Of a stretch of DNA of 64,000 nt, positions 1 to 6,764 are shown one piece after another. The translations under genes and the position numbers were made by a program. The notes below the pieces were generated by a model. The model saw only the letters and a list, made by a program, of their open reading frames with translations, was not told where the DNA came from and made no database searches. Numbering within the stretch: the stretch's first letter is position 1; each line of letters starts with the position of its first letter. Location: assembly GCF_000725485.1 (NCBI RefSeq), contig NZ_JOAG01000045.1:1-64000 (forward strand), given 5' to 3'. Source of the DNA: Nonomuraea candida (lineage in GTDB: Bacteria; Actinomycetota; Actinomycetes; Streptosporangiales; Streptosporangiaceae).

Positions 1-132
1 CAGGACCTTGACCGCCACCTGCCGCCCCTGAGGGTCGACAGCCAGGTGGACAACGCCCATCCCGCCTTCACCGAGCCGCCTGAGCAGCCGGTAAGGGCCC
101 AGCCGATCGTGCTCGTTCGCGTGTTGGGTCAT
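1..132 (-). CDS. Serine/threonine protein kinase, N-terminal fragment (cut by window edge)
   Basis: Only the first 44 codons lie in the window, read leftwards from an ATG at 130-132. They encode the start of a eukaryotic-type (Hanks) protein kinase. After a short N-tail (MTQHANEHDRLGPYRLLRRL) comes a glycine-rich ATP loop, GEGGMGVV, and then the lysine strand VAVKVL with the invariant ATP-binding Lys. This order and spacing are typical of actinobacterial PknB/AfsK-type kinases. The catalytic loop, any transmembrane segment and any sensor domain are outside the window, so the subtype cannot be given. The kinase assignment is firm; the specific role is unknown. Confidence 0.88.
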   Translation of the reverse strand, partial: MTQHANEHDRLGPYRLLRRLGEGGMGVVHLAVDPQGRQVAVKVL

Positions 133-484
133 GCGTTTCCTGATGCTGTGGCGCCCTCGTTTCTCCCGATGCTGACCGGTGCGGCGAGTCTCCGCAACTC
201 CGGCGAGAGAACTGGCTGGGAGTGGAATGCATCAGGCTGCACAAGTCAGGACATGGGCAAGCTCGACTATCCGCAACGGTCCGAGTCGCTGCCGATCGAT
301 GGAAAAGACTGTCGGTGGACCTCATGTAAAACGAGCAGGTTGGGCGCAGCGTGTGAAGTACCTGCGGGGGTGAACCCTGGACGCCCCCAGCGGTCGGTCA
401 ATGTCTGCTGGGCTGCCCTGCCGGGTGGCTGCCGGGTTGCTCTGGTGGAGATAACCCCGCCGGGAGATCCCCGGCGAACCTCGG
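133..484. other. Gene-free leader region upstream of the kinase gene
   Basis: This 352-bp stretch separates the kinase start from the stop of the SMP-30 gene. Bases 180-370 look less GC-rich than the surrounding genes, and no reading frame has convincing actinomycete codon bias. It presumably holds the kinase promoter and 5' leader, but I cannot point to a confident -10/-35 pair. Confidence 0.5.
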
Positions 485-1348
485 TCACAAGGTGGTCGGG
501 AGGACCGGGAGGCCGCGGACGCCGGGGTCGGCGGCGAAGACGGAGCCGGCCAGCGGCTGCTCGGCGCGGTCCACGCCGAGGGCGGAGGTGGTGACGAAGA
601 GCCGGTCGAGGTCGTCGCCGCCGAACGTGACCGCGGTGACCTGGCGGGCCGGCAGGCTGATGACGGCGTCGAGCTGCCCGCCGGCATCGTACCTGCGCAC
701 CGCGCCGCCGCCCCACAGCGCGACCCACACCCCGCCCTCGGCGTCCACCGTCAGCCCGTCCGGAGCGCCGTGCCTCGGGTGCACGATCGCGAACGGCCGC
801 CGCCCGCTCAGCCCGCCCTCCCGGTCGTAGTCGAACACGTCCACCTGCCCGGTCGCGGTGTCGGCGTAGTACGCCAGCCGCCCGTCGGGGCTGAACCCGA
901 ACCCGTTGGAGACCGTCACCCCGGACAGCACCACGCTCAGCCCGCCCTCCGGCCCGGCCACGTAGAGCGCGCCGCGCCCGGGGGCGGAGTCGTAGGCCAT
1001 GCTGCCGATGTAGAACCGGCCGTCGGGGTCGCAGCCGCCGTCGTTCATCCGGACCGTGGGGTCGCTCCACGCCTCGCCCAGGGAGCGCAGCGGCGCGTCC
1101 AGGTCGTCGGAGTCGGTCAGCAGCAGCTCCCGCTCGCCCGCGACGACGTAACCGCCCGAGACGCGCGGCCGCACGACGGCGGCGACCGCTCCCACGTGCC
1201 GGCGGCGCACCTCGCCGCCGGGGCCGAGCGCGAGCACGTCGCCGGCCAGCATGTCCACCCACCGCAGCCCGCCCCAGCGGGCGGACCACACGGGCCCCTC
1301 GCCGTGCTCGGCGACGGGGTCGGTGACGGTGTACGCGGTGATGGTCAT
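485..1348 (-). CDS. SMP-30/gluconolactonase family protein (sugar lactone hydrolase)
   Basis: This 287-residue protein is a six-bladed beta-propeller of the SMP-30/gluconolactonase/LRE family. Members use one divalent metal ion to hydrolyse sugar lactones in the cytosol. Visible motifs are EGPVW near residue 17 (metal-binding Glu), RMNDGGCDPDGRFYIGSM in the middle, SNGFGFSPDGR (metal-binding Asn), and APDGLTVDAEGGVW (catalytic Asp region). Length is normal for the family. The ATG at 1348 has a GGGAG ribosome site 7 nt upstream. It is transcribed alone, and an inverted repeat sits just upstream (1379-1393). No sugar kinase or dehydrogenase lies beside it, so the substrate is open. Confidence 0.85.
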   Translation of the reverse strand: MTITAYTVTDPVAEHGEGPVWSARWGGLRWVDMLAGDVLALGPGGEVRRRHVGAVAAVVRPRVSGGYVVAGERELLLTDSDDLDAPLRSLGEAWSDPTVRMNDGGCDPDGRFYIGSMAYDSAPGRGALYVAGPEGGLSVVLSGVTVSNGFGFSPDGRLAYYADTATGQVDVFDYDREGGLSGRRPFAIVHPRHGAPDGLTVDAEGGVWVALWGGGAVRRYDAGGQLDAVISLPARQVTAVTFGGDDLDRLFVTTSALGVDRAEQPLAGSVFAADPGVRGLPVLPTTL

Positions 1349-1378
1349 GCCGCTGCTCCCTGGCGCTCGTCGGCGAAT

Positions 1379-1393
1379 GTCATGATTGATGAC
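1379..1393. promoter_or_regulatory. Inverted repeat GTCAT-N5-ATGAC, putative operator of the SMP-30 gene
   Basis: A perfect 5-bp inverted repeat with a 5-nt spacer lies about 31 bp upstream of the SMP-30 ATG. Size and position suit a GntR- or LacI-type dimer site, but no regulator gene is adjacent. Function is inferred from position only. Confidence 0.4.
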
Positions 1394-1444
1394 CTTATCC
1401 GGGACGGGCAGCCCACCCGATCACCCCGCGCGCCGATCCCTGGG

Positions 1445-1550
1445 CCCGGACGGGGTGGGACAGGACGGGCGGGGTGGGGACAGGATGGGCGGGGCGGGGA
1501 CAAGGCGGGCGGGCAGGGCGGGCGGGCAGGGCGGGGCGGGCGACCCGCCC
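1445..1550. repeat. G-rich imperfect tandem repeats
   Basis: The + strand carries repeated blocks such as GGGGACAGGATGGGCGG and GGGCGGGCA with several runs of three or four G. No protein is supported here. Four closely spaced G-runs could fold as a G-quadruplex on the + strand, but I have no evidence that they do. Confidence 0.5.
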
Positions 1551-1586
1551 GATGGGATCTTCGTCCCGCTTCGGCATGCGCCGAGG

Positions 1587-1613
1587 CGGCGCGCGTCCCT
1601 TCGGTGCGCGCCG
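1587..1613 (-). terminator. Hairpin terminator after the NAD(P)-binding oxidoreductase gene
   Basis: An 8-bp perfect GC stem (CGGCGCGC / GCGCGCCG) with an 11-nt loop begins 18 nt past the stop of the leftward gene at 1631. There is no U-tract, which is usual for actinomycete hairpin terminators. Confidence 0.5.
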
Positions 1614-1630
1614 AGCCGGCACGCGTCGCG

Positions 1631-2431
1631 TCAGTACGCGACGGTGAACCTCACCCGGCGGTGCCGGGGACGCTCGGCCTCGTCGAGCAGCGCGACCGCG
1701 AAGTCCTCCATCGAGATCGCCGACCTGCCCGCGGCGTCCACGAGCAGCTCGTCGGCGCCGATCCGGTAGCGGCCGGTACGCTCCCCGGGCTCGATCAGCG
1801 CGGGCGGGCTCACGTACGTCCAGTCGGCGGCCCGCTCGGCGCGGCAGACGTCGAGCTGGGCGTTGCAGGCCAGGGCGATGGGCCGCCACGAGGGCGGGAA
1901 GTCCGGCGTCTCGACGACGGTCAGGCCGCCCGTGCCCGGCACGGTCAGCCCGGCGGCGCCGCCCACGAGCAGCAGCCGCACCCCGCTCTCCGCCACCCCG
2001 GCCAGCAGCGCCCTGGCCGTCGTCACCAGGTCGTCCTCGTGGCCGGGCGCGGGGCGGGTGGCGCTGATCACCAGGTCCTGCCCGGCGCTGAGCCGCGCCA
2101 CGTCGCCGGGATCGGCCGCGTCCCCGACCCGAACCCGCACCCCGGCCCCGTCGAGCAGCCCGGCGGCCGGACCCCGGAGGCCGCTGGGATCACGCCCGCC
2201 CACGGGGAGCCGGGGGCCGGTGGGATTGTGGCCGGAGGAGGGGTGCTGGAGGCCGGCGGGACCGCGCGCGGCCGCGGGAGCCTGAGGGGCGGCGGGACGG
2301 TGCGCGGGGGAGGGGGGCTGGAGGCGGGACGGGTCGCGGACGGCGGCGGTGACCTCGTGGCCGCGCGACAGCGCCTCGGTCACGACCCGGCTGCCGACCG
2401 CGCCCCTGGCGCCGAAGACGGTGATGCGCAT
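1631..2431 (-). CDS. NAD(P)-binding oxidoreductase (NmrA/YwnB-like SDR) with a Pro/Ala-rich insertion
   Basis: The N-terminus MRITVFGARGAVGSRVV is a Rossmann dinucleotide loop (GARGAVG), followed by GHEVTAAVRDPSRL, the usual second strand of atypical SDR/NmrA-like proteins. In the family the next strand (here GVRVRVGDAADP) follows almost at once. Here about 55 residues rich in Pro, Ala, Gly and His come between, with a second near-copy of DPSRL/DPSGLRGP at the end, as if the segment grew by duplication. Past the insert the fold resumes (LLLVGGAAGL, SPPALIEPGERTGRY). The ATG at 2431 is chosen because the Rossmann strand begins immediately. The gene lies 5 bp downstream of the EamA gene and is probably co-transcribed under MarR control. 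The substrate is unknown. Confidence 0.8.
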   Translation of the reverse strand: MRITVFGARGAVGSRVVTEALSRGHEVTAAVRDPSRLQPPSPAHRPAAPQAPAAARGPAGLQHPSSGHNPTGPRLPVGGRDPSGLRGPAAGLLDGAGVRVRVGDAADPGDVARLSAGQDLVISATRPAPGHEDDLVTTARALLAGVAESGVRLLLVGGAAGLTVPGTGGLTVVETPDFPPSWRPIALACNAQLDVCRAERAADWTYVSPPALIEPGERTGRYRIGADELLVDAAGRSAISMEDFAVALLDEAERPRHRRVRFTVAY

Positions 2432-2436
2432 GCTGA

Positions 2437-3486
2437 TCAGAGATCCTTTCCGGCGAGCCGGCCGGCGGGCACGTTCGGCGTCCCGGTGAGCGGCGGGAGA
2501 TCGGGGGTATGGGGGCGCCTGTGGGCGGGCACGTTCGGTGTCCCGGTGAGGGGCGGGTGATCGAGGGTGCGGGGCCGCCTGTGGGCGGGCACGTTCGGTG
2601 TCCCGGTGAGGGACGGGTGATCGAGGGTGCGGGGCCGGGCCGGGAGCTGGGCGGCGACGAGGGCGGCCAGCACGACGAGCGCCCCGAACGCCTGCGCGAC
2701 CGTGAGGTCCTGCCCGAGCACGATCCAGCCGAGCGCGGTGGCGACGACGGGGCTGAGCAGGCCCAGGAAGGTGACCTTGGTGGCCGACAGCAGGCGCAGG
2801 CCCCGGAACCACAGGGCGTAGGCGAGGGCGGCGCCGATGAGGGTGAGGTAGGCGTACCCGGCGAGGTTGGCGGCGCTCAGCCCCGACGGCGGCGCGCCCT
2901 CGACGACCAGGGCGAGGGGGAGCAGCAGCAGGCCGCCCGCGACGAGCTGCCAGCCGGTGGTGGCCAGCAGCGGCGCCGGTGACTGCCACCGCTTGCTCAG
3001 CACCACCCCGGCCGCCATGACGGCGGCCCCGCCGAGCGCGGCGGCGATGCCCACCGCGTCGAGCCGCGCGTCGGCCCGCAGCACGAGCAGGCTCACCCCG
3101 GCCACGCCCGCCACGGCGGCCAGCGTCGTGCGCAGGGTGAGGCGCTCGCCGAGCAGCCCGGCCGACAACAGGGCGACCAGCAGCGGCTGGACGGCGCCGA
3201 CGGTCGCCGCCACCCCTCCGGGCAGCCGGTACGCGCCCACGAACAACAACGCGAAGAACACCCCGATGTTCAGCGCCCCCAGCACGAACGCCCGCCACCA
3301 CCAGCTCCCCCGCGGCAGCCGCCGGGTGATGGCGACGAGCAGCAGCCCGGCGGGCAGGGCCCGGACCACGGCGGCCAGCAGGGGGCGGCCGGGCGGGAGC
3401 AGTTCCGTGGTGACGAGGTAGGTGGTGCCCCAGATGGCGGGGGTCAGGGCGGTGACGAGGACAAGTCCCGTTCGATTACTTAGCAC
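2437..3486 (-). CDS. EamA/DMT-family exporter with a repeat-generated C-terminal tail
   Basis: A drug/metabolite transporter superfamily permease with about ten predicted membrane helices in two EamA repeats (first from PAIWGTTYL, second from AALGGAAVMAAGVVL). Members export amino acids, metabolites or drugs across the plasma membrane. After the last helix (about residue 285) comes a roughly 60-residue hydrophilic tail of three near-identical 20-residue units built on TGTPNVPAHRRP, which the family lacks. The GTG at 3484-3486 is preceded by TACTTT six nt upstream and no ribosome site, which suggests a leaderless mRNA starting at the GTG. The first of three MarR-type operators overlaps this start, so the divergent MarR protein probably represses it. 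Substrate unknown. Confidence 0.85.
   Translation of the reverse strand: MLSNRTGLVLVTALTPAIWGTTYLVTTELLPPGRPLLAAVVRALPAGLLLVAITRRLPRGSWWWRAFVLGALNIGVFFALLFVGAYRLPGGVAATVGAVQPLLVALLSAGLLGERLTLRTTLAAVAGVAGVSLLVLRADARLDAVGIAAALGGAAVMAAGVVLSKRWQSPAPLLATTGWQLVAGGLLLLPLALVVEGAPPSGLSAANLAGYAYLTLIGAALAYALWFRGLRLLSATKVTFLGLLSPVVATALGWIVLGQDLTVAQAFGALVVLAALVAAQLPARPRTLDHPSLTGTPNVPAHRRPRTLDHPPLTGTPNVPAHRRPHTPDLPPLTGTPNVPAGRLAGKDL
2461..2642. repeat. Three tandem copies of a 60-bp repeat inside the EamA coding end
   Basis: The unit contains CGGGCACGTTCGGTGTCCCG, seen at about 2465, 2525 and 2585, an exact 60-bp spacing. Copies two and three are nearly identical; the copy nearest the stop is more diverged. 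Because 60 is a multiple of 3 the reading frame stays open, adding 20 residues per copy. Confidence 0.9.
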
Positions 3487-3543
3487 TAAGACAAAGTATC
3501 TCAGCGCTAAGGTACTCGCCAGGTGATTTATCTCACCACTAAG
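3479..3543. promoter_or_regulatory. Three phased operators between divergent EamA and MarR genes
   Basis: Three copies of CTnAn-N2-CTAAG start at 3479 (CTTAGCACTAAG, perfect), 3500 (CTCAGCGCTAAG) and 3532 (CTCACCACTAAG). Centre-to-centre spacings are 21 and 32 bp, two and three helical turns, so bound dimers would lie on one DNA face. The first overlaps the EamA GTG start and the third lies just upstream of the MarR -10 (TAGGCT, 3551-3556). The 65-bp array is the obvious binding region for the adjacent MarR repressor. Confidence 0.75.
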
Positions 3544-3562
3544 ACATCGGTAGGCTGGGGTG

Positions 3563-4066
3563 GTGGCCGATCATGTCGATGTCGTACTTGAGCAATGGCA
3601 CGCCCAGCGCCCCGACCTGGACGTCTCCCCCATGGCGGTGATCGGGCGGCTGTCCCGGTTGTCGCGGCTGATCGACGCCGAGCTGCGGCGCACGTTCGCC
3701 GCGCACGGCCTTGACTCCGCCTCGTTCGACGTCCTGGCCACGTTGCGCCGCGCCGATCCGCCGCACCGGCTGACGCCCGCCGAGCTGATGCGCGCGTCCA
3801 TGATCACCTCGGGCGCAGTCACGCAGCGGCTGGACCGGCTGGAGTCGCGCGGGCTGGTCACGCGCACCCCCAGCGACTCCGACGGGCGCGGCGTGCACGT
3901 GACGCTCACCGAGGAGGGGTACGCGCTGATCGAGCGCGTGCTGCCCGACCACCTGGCGACGGAGCACCGGGTGCTGAGCGCGCTGACGGACGAACGCCGC
4001 GAGACCCTCGCCGCCATCCTGCGCGACCTGCTCCAGTCACTCGGCGACACCACGGACGGCCCCTGA
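3563..4066 (+). CDS. MarR-family transcriptional regulator
   Basis: A winged-helix MarR repressor of about 167 residues. The N-terminal dimerisation helices lead into the DNA-binding core: LTPAELMRASMITSGAVTQR is the recognition helix-turn-helix, and LESRGLVTRTPSDSDGRG is the wing with its conserved D-x-R-G. The C-terminal helices (LTEEGYALIERVL) complete the dimer. GTG codons lie at 3560 and 3563. I prefer 3563 because the -10 box TAGGCT ends 6 nt before it and there is no ribosome site, as in leaderless transcripts. It is divergent from the EamA exporter with three operators between, so autoregulation plus exporter control is the likely job. The inducer is unknown. Confidence 0.88.
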   Translation: MADHVDVVLEQWHAQRPDLDVSPMAVIGRLSRLSRLIDAELRRTFAAHGLDSASFDVLATLRRADPPHRLTPAELMRASMITSGAVTQRLDRLESRGLVTRTPSDSDGRGVHVTLTEEGYALIERVLPDHLATEHRVLSALTDERRETLAAILRDLLQSLGDTTDGP

Positions 4067-4074
4067 CCGGACCA

Positions 4075-4190
4075 CCCGGAACCACGGCGGACCCTGTCCG
4101 GGCCACCCGGCACACCCGTGATCACGGGCACACCCGGGATCACGGGCACGTCCGGGCTCACGGCACGTCCGGGCTCACGGGCGCAGCCTG
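4075..4190. repeat. Imperfect 17-18-bp intergenic repeats with a 14-bp palindrome
   Basis: Units of the type CACGGGCACGTCCGGGCT recur about five times after the MarR stop. Within them CCCGTGATCACGGG (4115-4128) is a perfect palindrome. The region encodes nothing plausible. Confidence 0.55.
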
Positions 4191-4249
4191 GGCCGGGCCG
4201 CCCTGGGCGGGCCGTGATCGTGCGGGGCCGGGCCGGAAGCGCATGAAGC

Positions 4250-4286
4250 GGCCACCCGGACGGGAACGTATCCCGTCCGGGTGGCC
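4250..4286. terminator. Bidirectional hairpin terminator, 16-bp perfect stem
   Basis: GGCCACCCGGACGGGA pairs perfectly with its complement at 4271-4286 around a 5-nt loop (ACGTA). It lies between the convergent MarR gene and the leftward gene ending at 4395, and is a strong stem-only terminator for both. Confidence 0.85.
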
Positions 4287-4394
4287 GGAGCCTCAGGGGC
4301 GCCGGGGCGGCCCGGTGCCCCGGCACGGTGCCCTGGGGCTCGGAAAGGGCGTCGGGCCCGGGTGGCGAGAGCCCGCGCCGCCCCGGGGGCGGGG

Positions 4395-4982
4395 TCAGCC
4401 GGCGAACTGCTCCATCGGGCGCGCCCCGCCCGGTTCGCCGTCGCCCCACGCCCCCGCCCCGAGTGCCACGCCCCGCCGCACGATCTCCACCGTGACGAAC
4501 TGCGCCCGGCGCGGGTGCCGCACCACCCGGACCGAAGTCGCGCAGCAGGCCGCCGCGATTTCCCCGGCGAACGCCTCGAAGTCCTCCGCGCAAATCCCCG
4601 CCCGGAGCAGAATGAAAGCCCTTTCCCCGAAGTGCTCCGGCGTTATCCAGAGGATCAGCGGAATTCTGCCCTTTCGCGTGTGCATCGACGTCTCCAAGCA
4701 CACCCGCTGCAGCCGGTGCCGGGAAAACAGGCACCAGAAGTGCCGCCGAATCCATTTCCGGCCGGCCGGCACGGTCGCGGGCACCGAGACGGTGCCCGCC
4801 AGCGCGACCGCCCACCACATGCCCTGGACCGCGGCCGTCGTGATGACGAACGCCGCCGCCGCGGACAGCCCGGCCAGTGCGATCTCGGTGCGCCAGCGCC
4901 ACACCACCGTGAGGGCGCCGCTGCCGGGGGCCGGGCCCTCGACGGGCGGGTACGGGTTGTGCCGCGGATTACGCATGGACAT
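4395..4982 (-). CDS. Two-helix membrane protein of unknown function
   Basis: About 195 residues. Two adjacent membrane helices (TEIALAGLSAAAAFVITTAA and MWWAVALAGTVSVPATVPAG) occupy roughly residues 33-78, followed by a basic stretch (RKWIRRHFWCLFSRHRLQRV) and a cytosolic domain. The motif LILWITPEHFGERAFILLRA then GICAEDFEAFAGEIAAACCA resembles small membrane proteins I recall beside conjugation genes of actinomycete integrative elements, but no transfer gene is present. The ATG at 4982 has an AGAGG site 8 nt upstream; a GTG at 4991 is possible. It overlaps the end of the next gene upstream, so the two are probably translated together. Function unknown. Confidence 0.6.
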   Translation of the reverse strand: MSMRNPRHNPYPPVEGPAPGSGALTVVWRWRTEIALAGLSAAAAFVITTAAVQGMWWAVALAGTVSVPATVPAGRKWIRRHFWCLFSRHRLQRVCLETSMHTRKGRIPLILWITPEHFGERAFILLRAGICAEDFEAFAGEIAAACCATSVRVVRHPRRAQFVTVEIVRRGVALGAGAWGDGEPGGARPMEQFAG

Positions 4983-5418
4983 GCCGGTCACCTCTCAGGG
5001 CCGGGCTCCCGCCCCTGGCCTCCGGGAACCTGCCGTCCTGGGGTCTGCCGTCCTGGGGCCTGGCGCCCTGGGACCTGCCGACCTGGGGCCTCCCGTCCTG
5101 GGGTCTGGCGCCCTGAGGTCTGCCGTCCTGGGAGCTGACAACATCCTGGGACCCCGCGCCCTGGTACGCCCTGCCGCCCGTCCGGGCCGCCCGGAGCGCG
5201 TCGAAGCGCGGGTCGCGATACCGCCGGGAGCCGAACCCCGTCCTGGTGACCGTCCAGCCGTGCCGCCGGGCCCGCTCGTCCTGGCCCGCGCACACCGCCC
5301 GGTCGGCGCGGGCCACCAGCGCGCCGACGCGCGCCGCGATTCGCGCCGCCCACCCCGTGACGTCAAGCATTTCGGCCACCACTTCCCCTCCGTCTTGGCC
5401 GTAACTGAAACCCCTCAT
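4969..5418 (-). CDS. Small basic protein of unknown function with a pentapeptide-repeat tail
   Basis: About 149 residues. The N-terminal half looks like a genuine conserved domain: MLDVTGWAARIAARVGALVA, then RADRAVCAGQDERARRHGW and GFGSRRYRDPRFDAL. The C-terminal 45 residues are low complexity, made of five-residue units such as QDGRP and QGARP. The end of the gene overlaps the start of the membrane-protein gene, indicating coupling. The ATG at 5418 lacks a clear ribosome site; an internal ATG (MLDVTGW) follows a GGAGG and may be the true start, so the first 17 residues are uncertain. I do not recognise a function. The pair may be a remnant of a conjugative element, as inference only. Confidence 0.6.
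   Translation of the reverse strand: MRGFSYGQDGGEVVAEMLDVTGWAARIAARVGALVARADRAVCAGQDERARRHGWTVTRTGFGSRRYRDPRFDALRAARTGGRAYQGAGSQDVVSSQDGRPQGARPQDGRPQVGRSQGARPQDGRPQDGRFPEARGGSPALRGDRHVHA
5030..5135. repeat. 15-bp tandem repeats coding for QDGRP/QGARP units
   Basis: About seven imperfect copies of a 15-bp unit of the type CTGCCGTCCTGGGGT lie inside the leftward gene. The period keeps the frame open, giving five residues per copy. Confidence 0.8.
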
Positions 5419-5534
5419 ATCCGCTCGCAGATTGACTGCCGATGCCGTCAGTTTGCGCCGCACCCGGTATTTCAGCGATAAAGCTGCCTTCCGAGTTCGT
5501 GGTTCGGTTTTCCGCACCCGTTCAGGGGCAGCCG

Positions 5535-5564
5535 TTGAGCCGGCGGGGCGCCGCGGACTACGGT
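5535..5564 (+). promoter_or_regulatory. Leaderless promoter of the LuxR-type response regulator
   Basis: TTGAGC (5535-5540), an 18-nt spacer, and TACGGT (5559-5564) stand 6 nt before the GTG at 5571, which has no ribosome site. This is the standard layout for a transcript beginning at its start codon. Confidence 0.65.
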
Positions 5565-5570
5565 TTGCAC

Positions 5571-6254
5571 GTGACGCCACTGCGGATAGTGATCGCCGAG
5601 GACAATTTGCTGGTGCGCACCGGGATCCAGGCCCTCATCGCCACGGAGGCCGGGGCCGAGGTGGTCGGTGTCTGCTCGGGGCTCGACGCCCTCATGGCCT
5701 GCGTCGACCAGGAGAAGCCCGACGTCGTCGTCACCGACATCCGCATGCCGCCGACCATGACCGACGAGGGGATCAGGGCGGCCACGACGCTGCGGGCCGG
5801 CCATCCCGACGTCGCCGTCCTGGTGCTGTCGCAGTTCCTCGACCCCGCCTACCTGCTGGCCCTGATCGAGCAGGGCAGCAGCAGGCGCGGCTACCTGCTC
5901 AAGGAGCGCATCGCCGAGCCGGGCGAGCTGATCTCGGCCGTGCGCACGGTGGCCTCCGGCGGCTCGTTCATCGACTCCGTGGTCGTCGACTCGCTGGTGA
6001 GCGCCAAGGCCCGCAACGACGACGCCGGGCCGCTGCGGCACCTGACGCCGCGCGAGCGGGAGACGCTCGCCGAGGTGGCCGCGGGCCGCTCCAACCTCGC
6101 CATCGCCGCCGCGTTCAACGTCACGGAACGGGCGGTGGAGAAGTACATCAACTCGATCTTCCTCAAGCTCGGCCTGCGCGGCGACCGCGACACCAACCGG
6201 CGGGTCAAGGCGGTGCTGATGTTCCTCGACTCGGGCCCGTCAACGAGGTCCTGA
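5571..6254 (+). CDS. LuxR/NarL-type response regulator
   Basis: A 227-residue two-component regulator. The receiver domain (residues 1-125) has the acidic pair in IVIAEDN, the phospho-acceptor Asp56 in VVVTDIRMPP, and a conserved Lys in YLLKERI. The C-terminal GerE/LuxR helix-turn-helix (from LTPRERETLAEVAAGRSN, recognition region NVTERAVEKYINSIFLKLGL) binds DNA. A leaderless GTG start is chosen at 5571. It sits 126 bp upstream of a lone receiver gene and a double histidine kinase, its likely phosphate donor. Targets are unknown. Confidence 0.9.
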   Translation: MTPLRIVIAEDNLLVRTGIQALIATEAGAEVVGVCSGLDALMACVDQEKPDVVVTDIRMPPTMTDEGIRAATTLRAGHPDVAVLVLSQFLDPAYLLALIEQGSSRRGYLLKERIAEPGELISAVRTVASGGSFIDSVVVDSLVSAKARNDDAGPLRHLTPRERETLAEVAAGRSNLAIAAAFNVTERAVEKYINSIFLKLGLRGDRDTNRRVKAVLMFLDSGPSTRS

Positions 6255-6380
6255 CACCGCCGGCCCGCACCGGTCAACGCCGAGTGGGGCGGGGCACGGC
6301 CGAGACAGTGATGCTGGCACCACCGACGCGTGGGGCTGGCACCACCGACACGGCGGCGATCGAATGCGACGATCAGGTCT

Positions 6381-6764
6381 GTGGACCAACCCCTCGTGCG
6401 CGTTCTGGTCGTGGACGACCTGCCGTCGTTCCGCAGGGCCGTGGCCGGCGTGATCGCGGTGGTGGACGGGTTCGTGCTGGCGGGGGAGGCGGCCAGCGGC
6501 GAGGAGGCCCTCGACTTCCTCCGGGGCGAGCCGGTCGGCATGGTGCTGATGGACGTCAACATGCCGGGGATGGGCGGCCTGGAGGCGGCGCGGCACATCA
6601 GGTGCCGGCACCCCGACGTCAAGGTGGTGCTGCTGTCGGTCAACAACACCGAGGACCTGCCTCGTGACGCGATGGTGGTGGGGGCTCATTATCGGCACAA
6701 GGACCGCTTCGGCCCCGACGAACTGGAGGCGTTGTGGAACGACGGGGGCCATTCAGACTCTTAG
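6381..6764 (+). CDS. Stand-alone receiver domain (CheY-like response regulator)
   Basis: A 127-residue single-domain receiver: VRVLVVDDLPSFRRAV (acidic pocket), VLMDVNMPGMGGLEAARHI with phospho-acceptor Asp58, and LLSVNN with the switch residue. A Lys occurs in HYRHKDRFGPDE near the end. There is no output domain, so it would act as a phosphate shuttle, sink or protein-binding switch. The GTG at 6381 is preferred because the receiver strand begins directly; an in-frame ATG at 6330 would add 17 unrelated residues. Its 3' end overlaps the histidine kinase start by 31 bp, so the two are translationally coupled. Confidence 0.85.
   Translation: MDQPLVRVLVVDDLPSFRRAVAGVIAVVDGFVLAGEAASGEEALDFLRGEPVGMVLMDVNMPGMGGLEAARHIRCRHPDVKVVLLSVNNTEDLPRDAMVVGAHYRHKDRFGPDELEALWNDGGHSDS

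Noticed and set aside
179..373. 64-codon rightward frame in the lower-GC leader region
   Set aside because: No codon bias at third positions, no ribosome site and no recognisable motif.
46..594. Rightward open frame across the left end
   Set aside because: Arg/Pro-rich translation with no domain; it is opposite the kinase start and the SMP-30 gene, whose motifs are clear.
4115..4128. Palindrome CCCGTGATCACGGG as an attachment site
   Set aside because: It is embedded in ordinary degenerate repeats and there is no integrase or second copy.
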